A DNA stretch of 18,329 nt from an uncultured Alistipes sp. (lineage in GTDB: Bacteria; Bacteroidota; Bacteroidia; Bacteroidales; Rikenellaceae). The notes beneath the pieces are model-generated. The model was not told where the DNA came from, did not search any database, and saw nothing but the letters and a program-made list of their open reading frames with translations. Below are positions 1 through 8,456 of the stretch, in pieces; within the stretch, counting starts at the first letter, position 1, and every line of letters begins with the position of its first letter. A program made the position numbers and the translations under genes. The stretch lies in contig CAMWYI010000021.1 of NCBI GenBank assembly GCA_947178455.1, forward strand, positions 1 to 18,329. Direction: 5' to 3'.

Positions 1-1709
1 TGTTCAACGGCATTCCGCTCGACAAGATGTCGGTGTCGATGACGATGAACGGCGCGGTGCTGCCGGTGCTGGCATTCTACATCGTCACGGGACTCGAACA
101 GGGCTGCACGCTCGACCAACTGGCCGGAACGATTCAGAACGATATTCTGAAAGAGTTTATGGTGCGCAACACCTATATCTATCCGCCCGAATTTTCGATG
201 CGCATCATCGCCGACATCTTCGAGTACACGTCGAAGAACATGCCCAAGTTCAACTCGATTTCCATTTCGGGCTACCACATGCAGGAAGCGGGTGCGACGG
301 CCGACATCGAGCTGGCCTACACGCTGGCCGACGGTCTGGAATACCTGCGTGCCGGTATCAATGCAGGCATGTCCATCGACGCATTCGCACCGCGCTTGTC
401 GTTCTTCTGGGCTATCGGCATGAACCACTTTATGGAGATTGCCAAGATGCGTGCGGCCCGTATGCTGTGGGCCAAAATCGTCAAACAATTCGACCCAAAG
501 AACCCCAAATCGCTGGCACTGCGTACCCACTCGCAGACGTCGGGCTGGTCGCTCACGGAGCAAGACCCGTTCAACAACGTAGCCCGCACGGCTATCGAAG
601 CAATGGGCGCGGCGCTCGGCCACACGCAATCGCTGCACACCAATGCGCTGGACGAAGCAATCGCGCTGCCGACGGACTTCTCGGCGCGTATCGCTCGCAA
701 CACGCAGATTTACATCCAAGAGGAGACATCCGTATGCCGCGAGGTCGATCCGTGGGCAGGTTCCTACTACGTGGAAACGCTGACCAACGAAATCGCGCAC
801 AAAGCATGGGAGCACATCCAAGAGGTCGAGAAGCTGGGAGGTATGGCGAAAGCTATCGAAACCGGTATTCCGAAGATGCGTATCGAAGAGTCGGCCGCAC
901 GCACGCAAGCGCGTATCGACTCGGGCGAGCAGAAGATTATCGGCGTGAACGAATACCGTTTGGAGAAAGAAGCTCCTATCGACATCTTGGCGGTGGACAA
1001 CACGGCAGTACGCGAAAGCCAAATCAAACGCTTGAAAGAGCTGCGTGCCAACCGTGACGAAGCGGCCGTAAAACAGGCGCTGGCAGCCATTACCGAATGC
1101 GTGAAGACCAAGCAGGGCAACCTGCTGGCGCTGGCGGTCGAAGCGGCCAAAGTCCGTGCGACGCTGGGCGAGATTTCGGATGCCTGCGAAGTGGTCGTAG
1201 GCCGTTACAAAGCAGTGATTCGTTCGATTTCGGGCGTTTACAGTTCAAGTATGAAACAGGATTCGGATTTCGAGAAGGCGAAGGCCATGTGCGCCGAATT
1301 CGCCAAGAAAGAGGGTCGTCAACCCCGTATCATGATTGCGAAACTGGGACAGGACGGCCACGATCGCGGCGCGAAAGTCGTAGCGACGGGCTATGCGGAT
1401 GTCGGTTTCGACGTCGACATGGGCCCGCTGTTCCAGACGCCGGCCGAAGCAGCCAAGCAGGCGGTCGAAAACGACGTGCACATCGTAGGCGTATCGTCGC
1501 TGGCGGCAGGACACCTGACGCTGGTTCCGCAAATCATCGCCGAGCTGAAAAAGCTGGGCCGCGAAGACATCATCGTCATCGTGGGCGGTGTGATTCCGCA
1601 CCAAGACTACGACGAACTCTATCGCGACGGAGCCGCAGCCATTTTCGGCCCGGGTACGCCGATTGCGAAGTCGGCCATCAAGATGCTCGAAATCCTGATG
1701 TCCGAATAA
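1..1709 (+). CDS. mutB: Methylmalonyl-CoA mutase large subunit, 5' truncated by window edge
   Basis: The reading frame is open from base 3 (FNGIPLDKMSVSMTMNGAV...) to TAA at 1707-1709, about 568 residues of a protein usually near 715, so the N-terminal part of the TIM barrel lies outside the window. The family interconverts methylmalonyl-CoA and succinyl-CoA with adenosylcobalamin, the step that feeds propionate production in Bacteroidota. Visible barrel signatures include SGYHMQEAGAT, RTHSQTSGWSLTEQDPFNN and HTQSLHTNALDEA, matching the substrate-binding part of MutB. The C-terminal cobalamin-binding domain has DGHDRG at 1354-1371, with His at 1360-1362 as the expected axial cobalt ligand, followed by VSSLAAGH and VIVGGVIP. 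The partner small subunit gene (mutA) would be expected just upstream, outside the window. A strong terminator follows 35 bases after the stop. The in-frame ATG at 27 is internal, because conserved family sequence precedes it. Confidence 0.97.
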   Translation, partial: FNGIPLDKMSVSMTMNGAVLPVLAFYIVTGLEQGCTLDQLAGTIQNDILKEFMVRNTYIYPPEFSMRIIADIFEYTSKNMPKFNSISISGYHMQEAGATADIELAYTLADGLEYLRAGINAGMSIDAFAPRLSFFWAIGMNHFMEIAKMRAARMLWAKIVKQFDPKNPKSLALRTHSQTSGWSLTEQDPFNNVARTAIEAMGAALGHTQSLHTNALDEAIALPTDFSARIARNTQIYIQEETSVCREVDPWAGSYYVETLTNEIAHKAWEHIQEVEKLGGMAKAIETGIPKMRIEESAARTQARIDSGEQKIIGVNEYRLEKEAPIDILAVDNTAVRESQIKRLKELRANRDEAAVKQALAAITECVKTKQGNLLALAVEAAKVRATLGEISDACEVVVGRYKAVIRSISGVYSSSMKQDSDFEKAKAMCAEFAKKEGRQPRIMIAKLGQDGHDRGAKVVATGYADVGFDVDMGPLFQTPAEAAKQAVENDVHIVGVSSLAAGHLTLVPQIIAELKKLGREDIIVIVGGVIPHQDYDELYRDGAAAIFGPGTPIAKSAIKMLEILMSE

Positions 1710-1743
1710 CCCCTCTGCTCCGGTTGCGACCGGACACGAAGCG

Positions 1744-1781
1744 AGCGGGCCGCGCATAATGCGTGGCCCGCTTCTTATTTT
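1744..1781 (+). terminator. Rho-independent terminator of mutB
   Basis: A 13-base-pair stem (1744-1756 with 1760-1772, one G-T pair) closes a three-base loop and is followed by TCTTATTTT. It stands 35 bases after the mutB stop. The T-rich side lies only on the + strand, so it serves mutB rather than the convergent gene ending at 1780. Confidence 0.85.
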
Positions 1782-2163
1782 AGATTCCGAAGATATTGCG
1801 GCCTATCCACCACAAGACGACCGCCCAGAAATAAGCCCGAACGACGCGAGGATGCTGCACGTATTCGCGGCAACGCTCGGCGAGTTGCCGGTGGTCGAAA
1901 GTCGTCCACCCCACCGCAAGCAAATAAGGCATGGAAACGAGCATGAACGGATTGAATCGAAAGGCCGCGACGAAACGACCGTGCAAAAGATGATAAAATG
2001 CACGCTGTGCACCGCATGCCGGACAATTCCAACCGGTCAACCGGCGGAACAAGCACTGCGGCATCCAAACGGTATGTTCGGGGTCGAAACGATAATAGAA
2101 CCACCCGACCGCGACCAAACCGAGAAGCAGCGCCGAAATCAGCAACAACCGATTAAGCCGCAC
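1780..2163 (-). CDS. DUF2752 family membrane protein
   Basis: The product is a 127-residue protein. It has an N-terminal membrane segment (about residues 6-23), then the signature of DUF2752: WNCPACGAQRAF at 45-56, with Cys47 and Cys50, followed by LLHGRFVAAF and NP at 71-72, and a hydrophobic C-terminal half. The molecular function of the family is not established; the CxxC pair could bind metal or be redox-active, which is speculation. The start is GTG at 2163, since no ATG fits the frame near it. It overlaps the end of the upstream dispanin gene by 11 bases (that gene's TAA is at 2153-2155), so the two are very probably cotranscribed and translationally coupled. Confidence 0.9.
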   Translation of the reverse strand: MRLNRLLLISALLLGLVAVGWFYYRFDPEHTVWMPQCLFRRLTGWNCPACGAQRAFYHLLHGRFVAAFRFNPFMLVSMPYLLAVGWTTFDHRQLAERCREYVQHPRVVRAYFWAVVLWWIGRNIFGI

Positions 2164-2428
2164 TACCGATAGCCGCCGCTGCTACAATAAAAATCGCAAT
2201 ATACAGCAGTATCACGACGAGCGGCACCACAACCGAAACGATTGCCCAAGTTTGCGCCGTTTTTGCGGCGGCTTCCGCTTCGTCGTAATGTCCGAGCGCC
2301 CACTCGGAATCCACCTTCGCGGCATACACGATAGAGACGATGCCGAAAGGAAGGCAACAAAAAACAGTGGCCAAAATCGCCCAAACGAGGCAGTTGTCGG
2401 GCTTTTTGCGGTTCGTAATCTCTTCCAT
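2153..2428 (-). CDS. CD225/dispanin family membrane protein
   Basis: The product is a 91-residue protein with two membrane segments (about residues 14-36 and 61-85) joined by a polar loop. It matches the CD225/dispanin family: PDNCLVWAILATVFCCLPFG with the CC pair at 24-25, IVYAAKVD, then GHYDEAEAAAKTAQTWAIVS. Animal members are the interferon-induced IFITM proteins, in which the equivalent cysteines are palmitoylated; bacterial members are common but mostly uncharacterised. The start is ATG at 2428, placed 19 bases behind the transcription start predicted from the promoter at 2454-2485. The DUF2752 gene follows with an 11-base overlap, forming a two-gene membrane unit. Its position after the efflux operon terminator argues against a link with the pump. 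Confidence 0.9.
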   Translation of the reverse strand: MEEITNRKKPDNCLVWAILATVFCCLPFGIVSIVYAAKVDSEWALGHYDEAEAAAKTAQTWAIVSVVVPLVVILLYIAIFIVAAAAIGSAA

Positions 2429-2453
2429 AAGTCAAATCGCTCGAAAAGTCGGA

Positions 2454-2485
2454 TAAAAGTAACGAAAATCTCATTCCCGACCAAA
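2454..2485 (-). promoter_or_regulatory. Bacteroidota-type promoter for the dispanin/DUF2752 operon
   Basis: On the minus strand TTTG (2485-2482) is followed after 20 bases by TACTTTTA (2461-2454), one base off the -7 consensus TAnnTTTG with a typical spacing. Transcription would start near 2447, giving a leader of about 19 bases before the ATG at 2428. Confidence 0.65.
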
Positions 2486-2487
2486 TG

Positions 2488-2506
2488 TTTTTCATCGGAT
2501 GAAAAA
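2488..2506. repeat. Short perfect inverted repeat TTTTTCAT-CGG-ATGAAAAA
   Basis: Eight-base arms (2488-2495 and 2499-2506) are separated by CGG. It sits just upstream of the dispanin promoter -33 box (2482-2485) and directly after the efflux terminator stem. It could be an operator for the dispanin promoter, or an A/T-rich hairpin extending the terminator. The sequence alone does not decide. Confidence 0.5.
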
Positions 2507-2539
2507 TGAACCCGACCCGCGAAGCATGCGGGTCGGGTT
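2500..2539 (-). terminator. Rho-independent terminator of the RND efflux operon
   Basis: A perfect 12-base-pair GC-rich stem (2509-2520 with 2528-2539) has a seven-base loop. On the minus strand it is followed by TTCATTTTTC. It lies 64 bases past the stop of the outer-membrane factor gene. Confidence 0.85.
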
Positions 2540-2602
2540 CGGGCAATCCAAAAACGTTTTTATTAAAAGGCCTGTGAAAATTTCACGAATCAATATAATG
2601 CC

Positions 2603-3976
2603 TTATTCCGCTGAAGCGTCGCGACCGCCGCCGAGCGCGCGATAGAGCGTGATGACGCCCTGAATCTCGCTGAAACGGTCGGAAATCTGCGACAACTGCG
2701 CCGCCAACAACGACTGCTGGGCCGTCAACACTTCGAGGTAAGTCGTCGGGGTATACTGCATGAGCAATTCGCTGCTTTTCACGGCACGCTCCAACGCTTC
2801 GACCTGCGACTTGCGCAACCGGCTCTTGGCACGGGCTGTCTGGCACTGCATCAAGGCGTTGTTGACTTCGGCACCGGCGTCGAGCAACGTCTGCTGGAAG
2901 TTCAGTTTCGCAGTTTCCTGCTCGGCTTTGGCAATCTTCACCTGCGCGCGACCGGCGCGGGCATTGAGAAGCGGCAGGACGAGCGTACCGGCTGCCGAAA
3001 GCAACAGTTTGCCGGGGTTGACAATCATCGAACCGGCGCTGTTGGTCCAACCGGCGGCACCGCTCAACGTGATTTTCGGGTAGAGTGCCGAACGAGCCGA
3101 AGCAGTAGCGTAGTAAGCCACGGCGAGCGAAAGCTCGGCAGCCCGCACGTCGGGACGGTTGGCCAAAAGCTGCACAGGAACGCCCACGAGCAACTTTTCG
3201 GGCAACTGCTGGGCGTCGAGCCGACCGCGCACGATAGCGTGCGGCGTTTCACCCAAAAGCGAGGAGAGCGTATTCTCGACCTCACGGATAGAATACTCCA
3301 AGTCGTGCAACGAAGCCTGAATCGCCAGACTGTTGGCCTCGTACTGAGCGACACCGGCCTCGTTCGTCATACCGGCTTCTTTCATGTTGCGCATGGTGCG
3401 GACGCTCTCGTGCCACTTGTCAGCCGTTTGCAGGCTCACCTCGTACTGGCTGTCGAGCATCAACAACGTATAGTAGAGATTGGCGATGCCTGCGACCAAC
3501 TGGGTCTGCACGGCCTGCTCGTAAGCCTGACTTTGGACATAGAGCGCCTTTGCACGACGTTTGGCGTTGGTCAACCCGTTGAAAATGTCGATTTCCCAGC
3601 TGGCAGTCAGCGGAAGGTTGTAGGTCTTCGTGAACTTGCTGTTGTCGAAACTGCTGAGCGCCCCCTGCGGAGCGAAATTGAACATCGGCAAGTAGGACAG
3701 GCGCGCCGACGAAAGCGCCGCTTTGGCCTGCTCCACGCGCAAGTGAGCCGCCTGCATATCGGTGTTGTTCGCCAAACCGGTGCGAATCAGGGTCTGCAAC
3801 TGCGGGTCGGTGAAGACCTCCGTCCAACGCAAATCGCCGAGCGACGTGGTGTCGGAACTCTCCGCGCTGCCGTAAAGCCCGTCGGTGCGGATATCGTCGG
3901 GACGGCTGTACGGTTTATAGATGCCGCAAGCGGTAAAGACGACCGCCGCGCACAGAATCATTATCTTTTTCATCAT
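2603..3976 (-). CDS. Outer-membrane efflux lipoprotein, NodT/OprM (TolC-like) family
   Basis: The product is 457 residues, the usual size for RND outer-membrane factors. An N-terminal lipoprotein signal (MMKKIMILCAAVVFTAC) places the lipidated Cys at 17. Two outer-membrane efflux (OEP) repeats follow, with family hallmarks VEQAKAALSSARLSYLP, GVPVQLLANRPDVRAAE and, near the end, LEVLTAQQSLLAAQ. The protein should form the trimeric channel through the outer membrane for the pump encoded just upstream. The start is ATG 3976 (a second ATG at 3973 is equally possible). A longer in-frame opening to 4087 exists, but it would overlap the pump gene and lacks the signal at its N-terminus. A good Shine-Dalgarno AGGAGG (3988-3983), six bases before ATG, lies inside the end of the pump gene, so coupled translation is likely. 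Confidence 0.95.
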   Translation of the reverse strand: MMKKIMILCAAVVFTACGIYKPYSRPDDIRTDGLYGSAESSDTTSLGDLRWTEVFTDPQLQTLIRTGLANNTDMQAAHLRVEQAKAALSSARLSYLPMFNFAPQGALSSFDNSKFTKTYNLPLTASWEIDIFNGLTNAKRRAKALYVQSQAYEQAVQTQLVAGIANLYYTLLMLDSQYEVSLQTADKWHESVRTMRNMKEAGMTNEAGVAQYEANSLAIQASLHDLEYSIREVENTLSSLLGETPHAIVRGRLDAQQLPEKLLVGVPVQLLANRPDVRAAELSLAVAYYATASARSALYPKITLSGAAGWTNSAGSMIVNPGKLLLSAAGTLVLPLLNARAGRAQVKIAKAEQETAKLNFQQTLLDAGAEVNNALMQCQTARAKSRLRKSQVEALERAVKSSELLMQYTPTTYLEVLTAQQSLLAAQLSQISDRFSEIQGVITLYRALGGGRDASAE

Positions 3977-3977
3977 T

Positions 3978-6900
3978 TTATTCCTCCTTTTCGTTTTGGC
4001 ACTCCTCGACTTCGGCACGCACCGACCACTGCGGGTCGGGATCCAACTCCAACGGTTTGATCTTCTCCTGAATGGTCTGGAACGCAATGAAGAGCGCAGG
4101 CACGAGGAACAACAGTGCCAACGTACCGATAATCATACCGCCGACGACACCCGAACCGAGCGTCGAGTTACCGTTGGCCCCGACGCCGTGCGCGAGCACC
4201 AACGGAATCATACCGAACACCATCGTAAGCACGGTCATCAAGATAGGACGCAGACGGACTTTGGCGGCCGAAACGGCAGCCTGCGTGAGCGTCATGCCCG
4301 CCCGACGACGGTCACCCGCGTACTCGGTCAACAGAATGGCCGTCTTGGACAACAGACCGATCAACATGATAAGACCCGTTTGGAGGTAGATGTTGTTCTC
4401 CAAGCCCATGATTTTGGCGAGGACGAACGAACCCATGAGACCGCACGGCACGGAAAGAATGACGGCGAACGGAATGATGAAACTCTCGTAAAGCGCGCTC
4501 AAAATGAGGTAAATCAAGAGGATGCAGATACCAAAGATGATAGCGGTGTTGCTGCCCGTGCGGGCCTCCTCGCGGGAGAGGCCGTCGAACTCGTAACCGT
4601 AACCGCGCGGCAATACCTGCGCAGCGGTTTCGCGAACGGCACGAATGGCATCGCCGGACGAATATCCGTCGGCGGCCGTACCGTTCACAGCAATCGAGTT
4701 ATAGAGGTTGAAACGGCTCAACACTTCGGAGCTGTACACCTTCGTGAGGGTCACGAACTGGCTCAAAGGCGCCATTTCGCCGTTATCGAGGCGCACGAAC
4801 GCATGGTCGAGCGACTCGGGGTCGAGGCGGTACTGCGGGTCGGCCTGCATCGTGACGTAGTACATCTTCGAGAAACGGTTGATGTTCGACACGTACTGAC
4901 CGCCGTAATAACCGGCCAGTGTCGAAAGCACGGTATTCGGCGAAACGCCGGCGCGTTTGGCTTTGACGGCATCGACGTCCACAACGTACTGCGGGAAGTT
5001 GATGTTGAAAGTCGAATAAGCCATCGCGATTTCGGGCCGCTGATTCAATGCGCCGATGAACTGCTGGTAAACATGATAGAAATCGGTCAAGTCGCCGCCG
5101 GCCCGATCCTGCAAGTGCATCGAAAAACCGGTCGAAGAGCCGTAACCCGAAATCATCGGCGGAGCGACGGCGAAAATCTGCGCGTCCTTGATGTCCATCG
5201 TGCGGCCGTAAATCTGACCGATGACCGACTGCACGGCGTCCTGTTTGTCGGGACGCTCCGACCAGTCCTTCAACTTGATGATACACATACCGTACGAAGA
5301 ACCCTGACCGGCAATCATGCCGTAACCGGCCACCTGCATGTAGTCGCGAATCTGCGGGATGCTCTCGATGCGTTCGGAGACCGTCTCCATGATGCGGTGG
5401 GTCGATTCGAGCGACGAACCCGGAGCGGCGGTCACGTTGACCATAATCGTACCCTGATCCTCGTCGGGCACGAGGCCGGTCTTGGTGGTATTCATCAGCA
5501 CGACGAGGGCGGCGAGGGCCAAGCAGAGCGTCGACCACATGAGCCAGCGGCGTTTGATGAAGAGCAGCACGCCATATTTGTATTTGTTGATCATCGCCGT
5601 GAAAATGGCGTTGAAAGCCTTGCGGAAGCGAGCAGCGAAGTTGTCGCGCATCTCACCGTTCTCGTCCATGTAGGGTTTCAGCAACAGCGCGCAAAGCGCA
5701 GGCGAAAGCGTCAAGGCGTTCAATGCCGAAATACCGACGGCGACAGCCATCGTGATACCGAACTGCGTGTAGAAGATACCCGACGTACCGCCCATCATGG
5801 CGACGGGAATAAAGACGGCCATGAAGACCAGCGTCGACGTGACGATAGCCGAAGTGATGCCCGACATGGCGTCGATAGTAGCCATGTAAGAGGATTTGTA
5901 CCCGACGTCGAAGCGCGCCTGCACGGCCTCGACAACGATAATGGCATCGTCGACCACCGTACCGATAGCCAGCACGAGGGCGAACAGGGTCAACAAGTTG
6001 ATCGAGAAGCCGGCGACCGCGAGGAAGCCGAACGTACCGATCAGGGCGACGAGAATCGAAACGGTCGGAATCAAAGTCGACCGAATATCCTGCAAGAAGA
6101 CGTAAACGACCAAGACGACGAGAATAATGGCCTCGATGAGGGTTTTGAGCACCTCGTGCATCGAAGCGTAGAGAAAGTCATTCACGCTGTGCAAGTGAGC
6201 GATAGCCACGCCTTTGGGCAAATCGAGGCTCACCTCTTCGAGCAGGGCGTCGACCTCCTCGACCACCTGCGTAGCATTGGAACCGGCCGTCTGGAAGACC
6301 ATCGTACTGATGCCCGGATGACCGTTCGCAAAACCTTTGTAACCGTAGGATTCGCTGCCCAGTTCGATTTCGGCGACGTCCTTCAAGCGAAGCACCTCGC
6401 CGTCGGCCGTCGAACGAATCACAATGTCGCCGAACTCTTCGGGCGTCATCATACGGCCGCGATACTTCATCGTGTACTGGAACGCGACGTCGGCATTCTC
6501 GCCCAACGTACCGGTGGCTGCCTCGATATTCTGCTCGGCCAGCACGCCCGTGATGTCGGACGGAATCAACCGGTACTGCGCCATGATGTCGGGCTTCAAC
6601 CAAACGCGCATCGAATAGGCGGCGCCCAGTGTGAAGACCTCGCCGACGCCCTGAATACGCTGGATACGGGGCTCGATGTTGATTTTGGCGTAGTTCGAGA
6701 GGAACGTTTCGTCATACGAATCGTCGGGGCTGTACAAGGCGAAAATTTTGACCATCGACGGGTTGCGCTTCAGGGTCATGACACCGATTTGCGTAACGGC
6801 GGACGGCAGCAGACCCGTCGCGCGCGACACCTTGTTCTGCACGTTCACGGCCGCCATGTCGGGGTCGGTGCCCTGACGGAACAAAATCTGCAACGAAGCG

Positions 6901-7160
6901 CTGCCGACAGCCGCGCTGGACGTGATGTAGTCCATGTTCTCCACGCCGTTGATAGCCTCCTCCAACGGCACGATGACCGATTTCTGGATAGTTTCGGCGC
7001 TGGCACCCGGATAGGAAGCGCGCACCATGACCGTCGGAGGCGCGATGTCGGGGTACTGCTCGATAGGCAGCGACGCCAAGCCGATGATACCGGCGATGAC
7101 GATCAGAATCGAAATGACCGACGCCAATACGGGGCGTTCGATAAAACTTTTGAGTGTCAT
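3978..7160 (-). CDS. RND multidrug efflux pump, HAE1 (AcrB/MexB) family inner-membrane subunit
   Basis: The product is 1060 residues, full length for the family. It exports hydrophobic or amphiphilic compounds in exchange for protons. It starts MTLKSFIERPVLASVISILI, the typical first membrane helix with the FIxRP motif. Proton-relay residues are present: Asp404 and Asp405 in LAIGTVVDDAIIVVEAV (helix 4) and Lys939 in GLLSKTAILLTEYA (helix 10). Porter-domain signatures such as QYPDIAPPTVMVRASYPGA and GLVPDEDQG are also seen. The start is ATG at 7160, three bases after the adaptor stop, with AGGAGGAGGA at 7177-7168 as ribosome site. The gene order adaptor, pump, outer-membrane factor is the standard tripartite operon. 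The substrate cannot be read from the sequence; the divergent AraC-type gene is the likely local regulator. Confidence 0.97.
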   Translation of the reverse strand: MTLKSFIERPVLASVISILIVIAGIIGLASLPIEQYPDIAPPTVMVRASYPGASAETIQKSVIVPLEEAINGVENMDYITSSAAVGSASLQILFRQGTDPDMAAVNVQNKVSRATGLLPSAVTQIGVMTLKRNPSMVKIFALYSPDDSYDETFLSNYAKINIEPRIQRIQGVGEVFTLGAAYSMRVWLKPDIMAQYRLIPSDITGVLAEQNIEAATGTLGENADVAFQYTMKYRGRMMTPEEFGDIVIRSTADGEVLRLKDVAEIELGSESYGYKGFANGHPGISTMVFQTAGSNATQVVEEVDALLEEVSLDLPKGVAIAHLHSVNDFLYASMHEVLKTLIEAIILVVLVVYVFLQDIRSTLIPTVSILVALIGTFGFLAVAGFSINLLTLFALVLAIGTVVDDAIIVVEAVQARFDVGYKSSYMATIDAMSGITSAIVTSTLVFMAVFIPVAMMGGTSGIFYTQFGITMAVAVGISALNALTLSPALCALLLKPYMDENGEMRDNFAARFRKAFNAIFTAMINKYKYGVLLFIKRRWLMWSTLCLALAALVVLMNTTKTGLVPDEDQGTIMVNVTAAPGSSLESTHRIMETVSERIESIPQIRDYMQVAGYGMIAGQGSSYGMCIIKLKDWSERPDKQDAVQSVIGQIYGRTMDIKDAQIFAVAPPMISGYGSSTGFSMHLQDRAGGDLTDFYHVYQQFIGALNQRPEIAMAYSTFNINFPQYVVDVDAVKAKRAGVSPNTVLSTLAGYYGGQYVSNINRFSKMYYVTMQADPQYRLDPESLDHAFVRLDNGEMAPLSQFVTLTKVYSSEVLSRFNLYNSIAVNGTAADGYSSGDAIRAVRETAAQVLPRGYGYEFDGLSREEARTGSNTAIIFGICILLIYLILSALYESFIIPFAVILSVPCGLMGSFVLAKIMGLENNIYLQTGLIMLIGLLSKTAILLTEYAGDRRRAGMTLTQAAVSAAKVRLRPILMTVLTMVFGMIPLVLAHGVGANGNSTLGSGVVGGMIIGTLALLFLVPALFIAFQTIQEKIKPLELDPDPQWSVRAEVEECQNEKEE
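3983..3988 (-). promoter_or_regulatory. Shine-Dalgarno site of the outer-membrane factor gene inside the pump coding tail
   Basis: AGGAGG lies in the last codons (EKEE-stop) of the pump gene, six bases before ATG 3976. It decides the short start (MMKK) over the longer upstream opening. Confidence 0.7.
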
Positions 7161-7163
7161 GGG

Positions 7164-8321
7164 TTATTCCTCCTCCTTTTCGGTTGCGGATTCAGCGGCC
7201 TGCGGTGCGGCCGAAGCCTGCGAACCTTTGGCGACGACGGGCGTACCCTCGCGCATCAGACCGACGCCCTCCGCGACGATGACGTCGCCCGGCGTCAAGC
7301 CGCTGCGAACGATATACTCCTTGCCGTCGGAGATTTTCTCGACGTCGATCAACTGCGAAGTAGCTACGCCGTCGACGACCTTATAGACATAGACCTTGTC
7401 CTGCACCTCGAAAGTAGCCCGCTGGGGCACGACGATGCAATCGCGGTAAACGGTCGGCAGGATGATGCTGCCCGAACCGCCGCTGTGCAACAGTCCGCCC
7501 TCGTTGGCGAAGACGGCCCGCAGGGAGACGGTACCCGTCGAGGGGTCGATGACGCCGCTGATGGTCTCGATACGTCCCGAACGGTCGTAAAGCGACCCGT
7601 CGTTCAGCCGCAGCCGCACGTCGGCCATGTTTTTCAACGTATTGGCGATAGAACCGTAAGTGCGGGTCAAAGCGAGCAACTGGTTTTCGGTCATCGAGAA
7701 GTAGACGTACATGTCCGAATTGTCGGACACGGTAGTCAGGGGCTGGGGCAAAGCCGCGCTGACCAATGCGCCCACGCGGTAAGGCAACGTGCCGACGACG
7801 CCATTGGACGGAGCCTTGACGACCGTATAAGAAAGGTTGTTGGCGGCGTTGACGCGCTGTGCTTCGGCCTGCGCGAGCTGGGCCTGAGCGGTCAACAACT
7901 GGTTTTTCGAGGTCGAAAGATCGAACTGCGAAACCACCTTGTTGGCGAACAACTCCTTTTTGCTGTCATAGGTCAGCCGTGCGGTGGCGACGCCCGCTTT
8001 GGCAGCGGAAACGTTGGCCTCGGCCATCTGCAAAGCAGCCTTGTAAGGCACTTGGTCGATGATGAACAAAGGCTGGCCTTTCTCGACCTGCTGGCCCTCG
8101 ACCACGCACACCTCCGAAATGGTCCCGCTCACCTGCGGGAAAATGTCGATGTCCTGACGTCCGCGAATCGTCGCCGAATAGTGGCTCGGAATCTCCCGAT
8201 CGGTCGTGCCGATCGTCAGCACGGCGTACTCGGCCGGCCGCATGGCCGTCGGCGCCTGTCCGCACGAAACAACGGCCAACGAGCAAATCGCCAAAGCCGC
8301 TTTCACAAAATTTCGCTTCAT
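7164..8321 (-). CDS. RND efflux periplasmic adaptor subunit (AcrA/MexA family)
   Basis: The product is 385 residues. A lipoprotein signal (MKRNFVKAALAICSLAVVSC) puts the lipidated Cys at 20. Next come the biotinyl-lipoyl half-motif IFPQVSGTISEVCVVEGQQVEKGQPLF, split here as IFPQVSGTISEV and VEGQQVEKGQPLF, an alpha-helical hairpin rich in Ala/Gln (about 105-165), the second lipoyl half (YTVVKAPSNGVVGTL), a beta-barrel and the membrane-proximal domain. It would bridge the pump and the outer-membrane factor in the periplasm. The start is ATG 8321, because the longer opening to 8351 begins with GTG and would bury the signal peptide. A -7 box lies at 8354-8361. It is the first gene of the efflux operon. 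The C-terminus is a low-complexity acidic tail ending EKEEE, which carries the ribosome site for the next gene. Confidence 0.95.
   Translation of the reverse strand: MKRNFVKAALAICSLAVVSCGQAPTAMRPAEYAVLTIGTTDREIPSHYSATIRGRQDIDIFPQVSGTISEVCVVEGQQVEKGQPLFIIDQVPYKAALQMAEANVSAAKAGVATARLTYDSKKELFANKVVSQFDLSTSKNQLLTAQAQLAQAEAQRVNAANNLSYTVVKAPSNGVVGTLPYRVGALVSAALPQPLTTVSDNSDMYVYFSMTENQLLALTRTYGSIANTLKNMADVRLRLNDGSLYDRSGRIETISGVIDPSTGTVSLRAVFANEGGLLHSGGSGSIILPTVYRDCIVVPQRATFEVQDKVYVYKVVDGVATSQLIDVEKISDGKEYIVRSGLTPGDVIVAEGVGLMREGTPVVAKGSQASAAPQAAESATEKEEE
7168..7177 (-). promoter_or_regulatory. Shine-Dalgarno site of the pump gene inside the adaptor coding tail
   Basis: AGGAGGAGGA lies in the last codons (EKEEE-stop) of the adaptor gene, seven bases before the ATG at 7160. 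Strong Shine-Dalgarno sites are uncommon in Bacteroidota, so this one supports coupled translation. Confidence 0.7.
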
Positions 8322-8353
8322 AACTTTATCAATACATGGTAATTTTTCCACTG

Positions 8354-8361
8354 CAAAAATA
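8354..8361 (-). promoter_or_regulatory. -7 box (TATTTTTG) of the efflux operon promoter
   Basis: A perfect match to TAnnTTTG on the minus strand, 32 bases ahead of the adaptor ATG. No clear TTG/TTTG box is seen 19-21 bases upstream, which would fit a weak, activator-dependent promoter; that reading is inference. Confidence 0.5.
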
Positions 8362-8448
8362 TCGGATAAAACGATTTTAAGTTTTTTAATTTACGCACTT
8401 TTTTGGTACTTTTCGGAACAAAATCGCTCGGATTTGGAAAATTTCCGC

Positions 8449-8456
8449 TATTTTTG
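8449..8456 (+). promoter_or_regulatory. -7 box (TATTTTTG) of the araC-type regulator promoter
   Basis: The same octamer as the divergent efflux promoter, 18 bases before the GTG start at 8475. No good -33 element is seen at the standard distance (TTTG at 8434-8437 is too close). It supports the GTG start over the longer TTG start at 8403. Confidence 0.45.

Noticed and set aside
3921..8342. A 1473-codon open frame on the + strand across the whole efflux operon
   Set aside because: It lies codon-for-codon opposite the adaptor and pump genes, so it stays open simply because those genes almost never use TTA, CTA or TCA codons. The translated protein is a His/Arg/Asp-rich shadow with no family resemblance.
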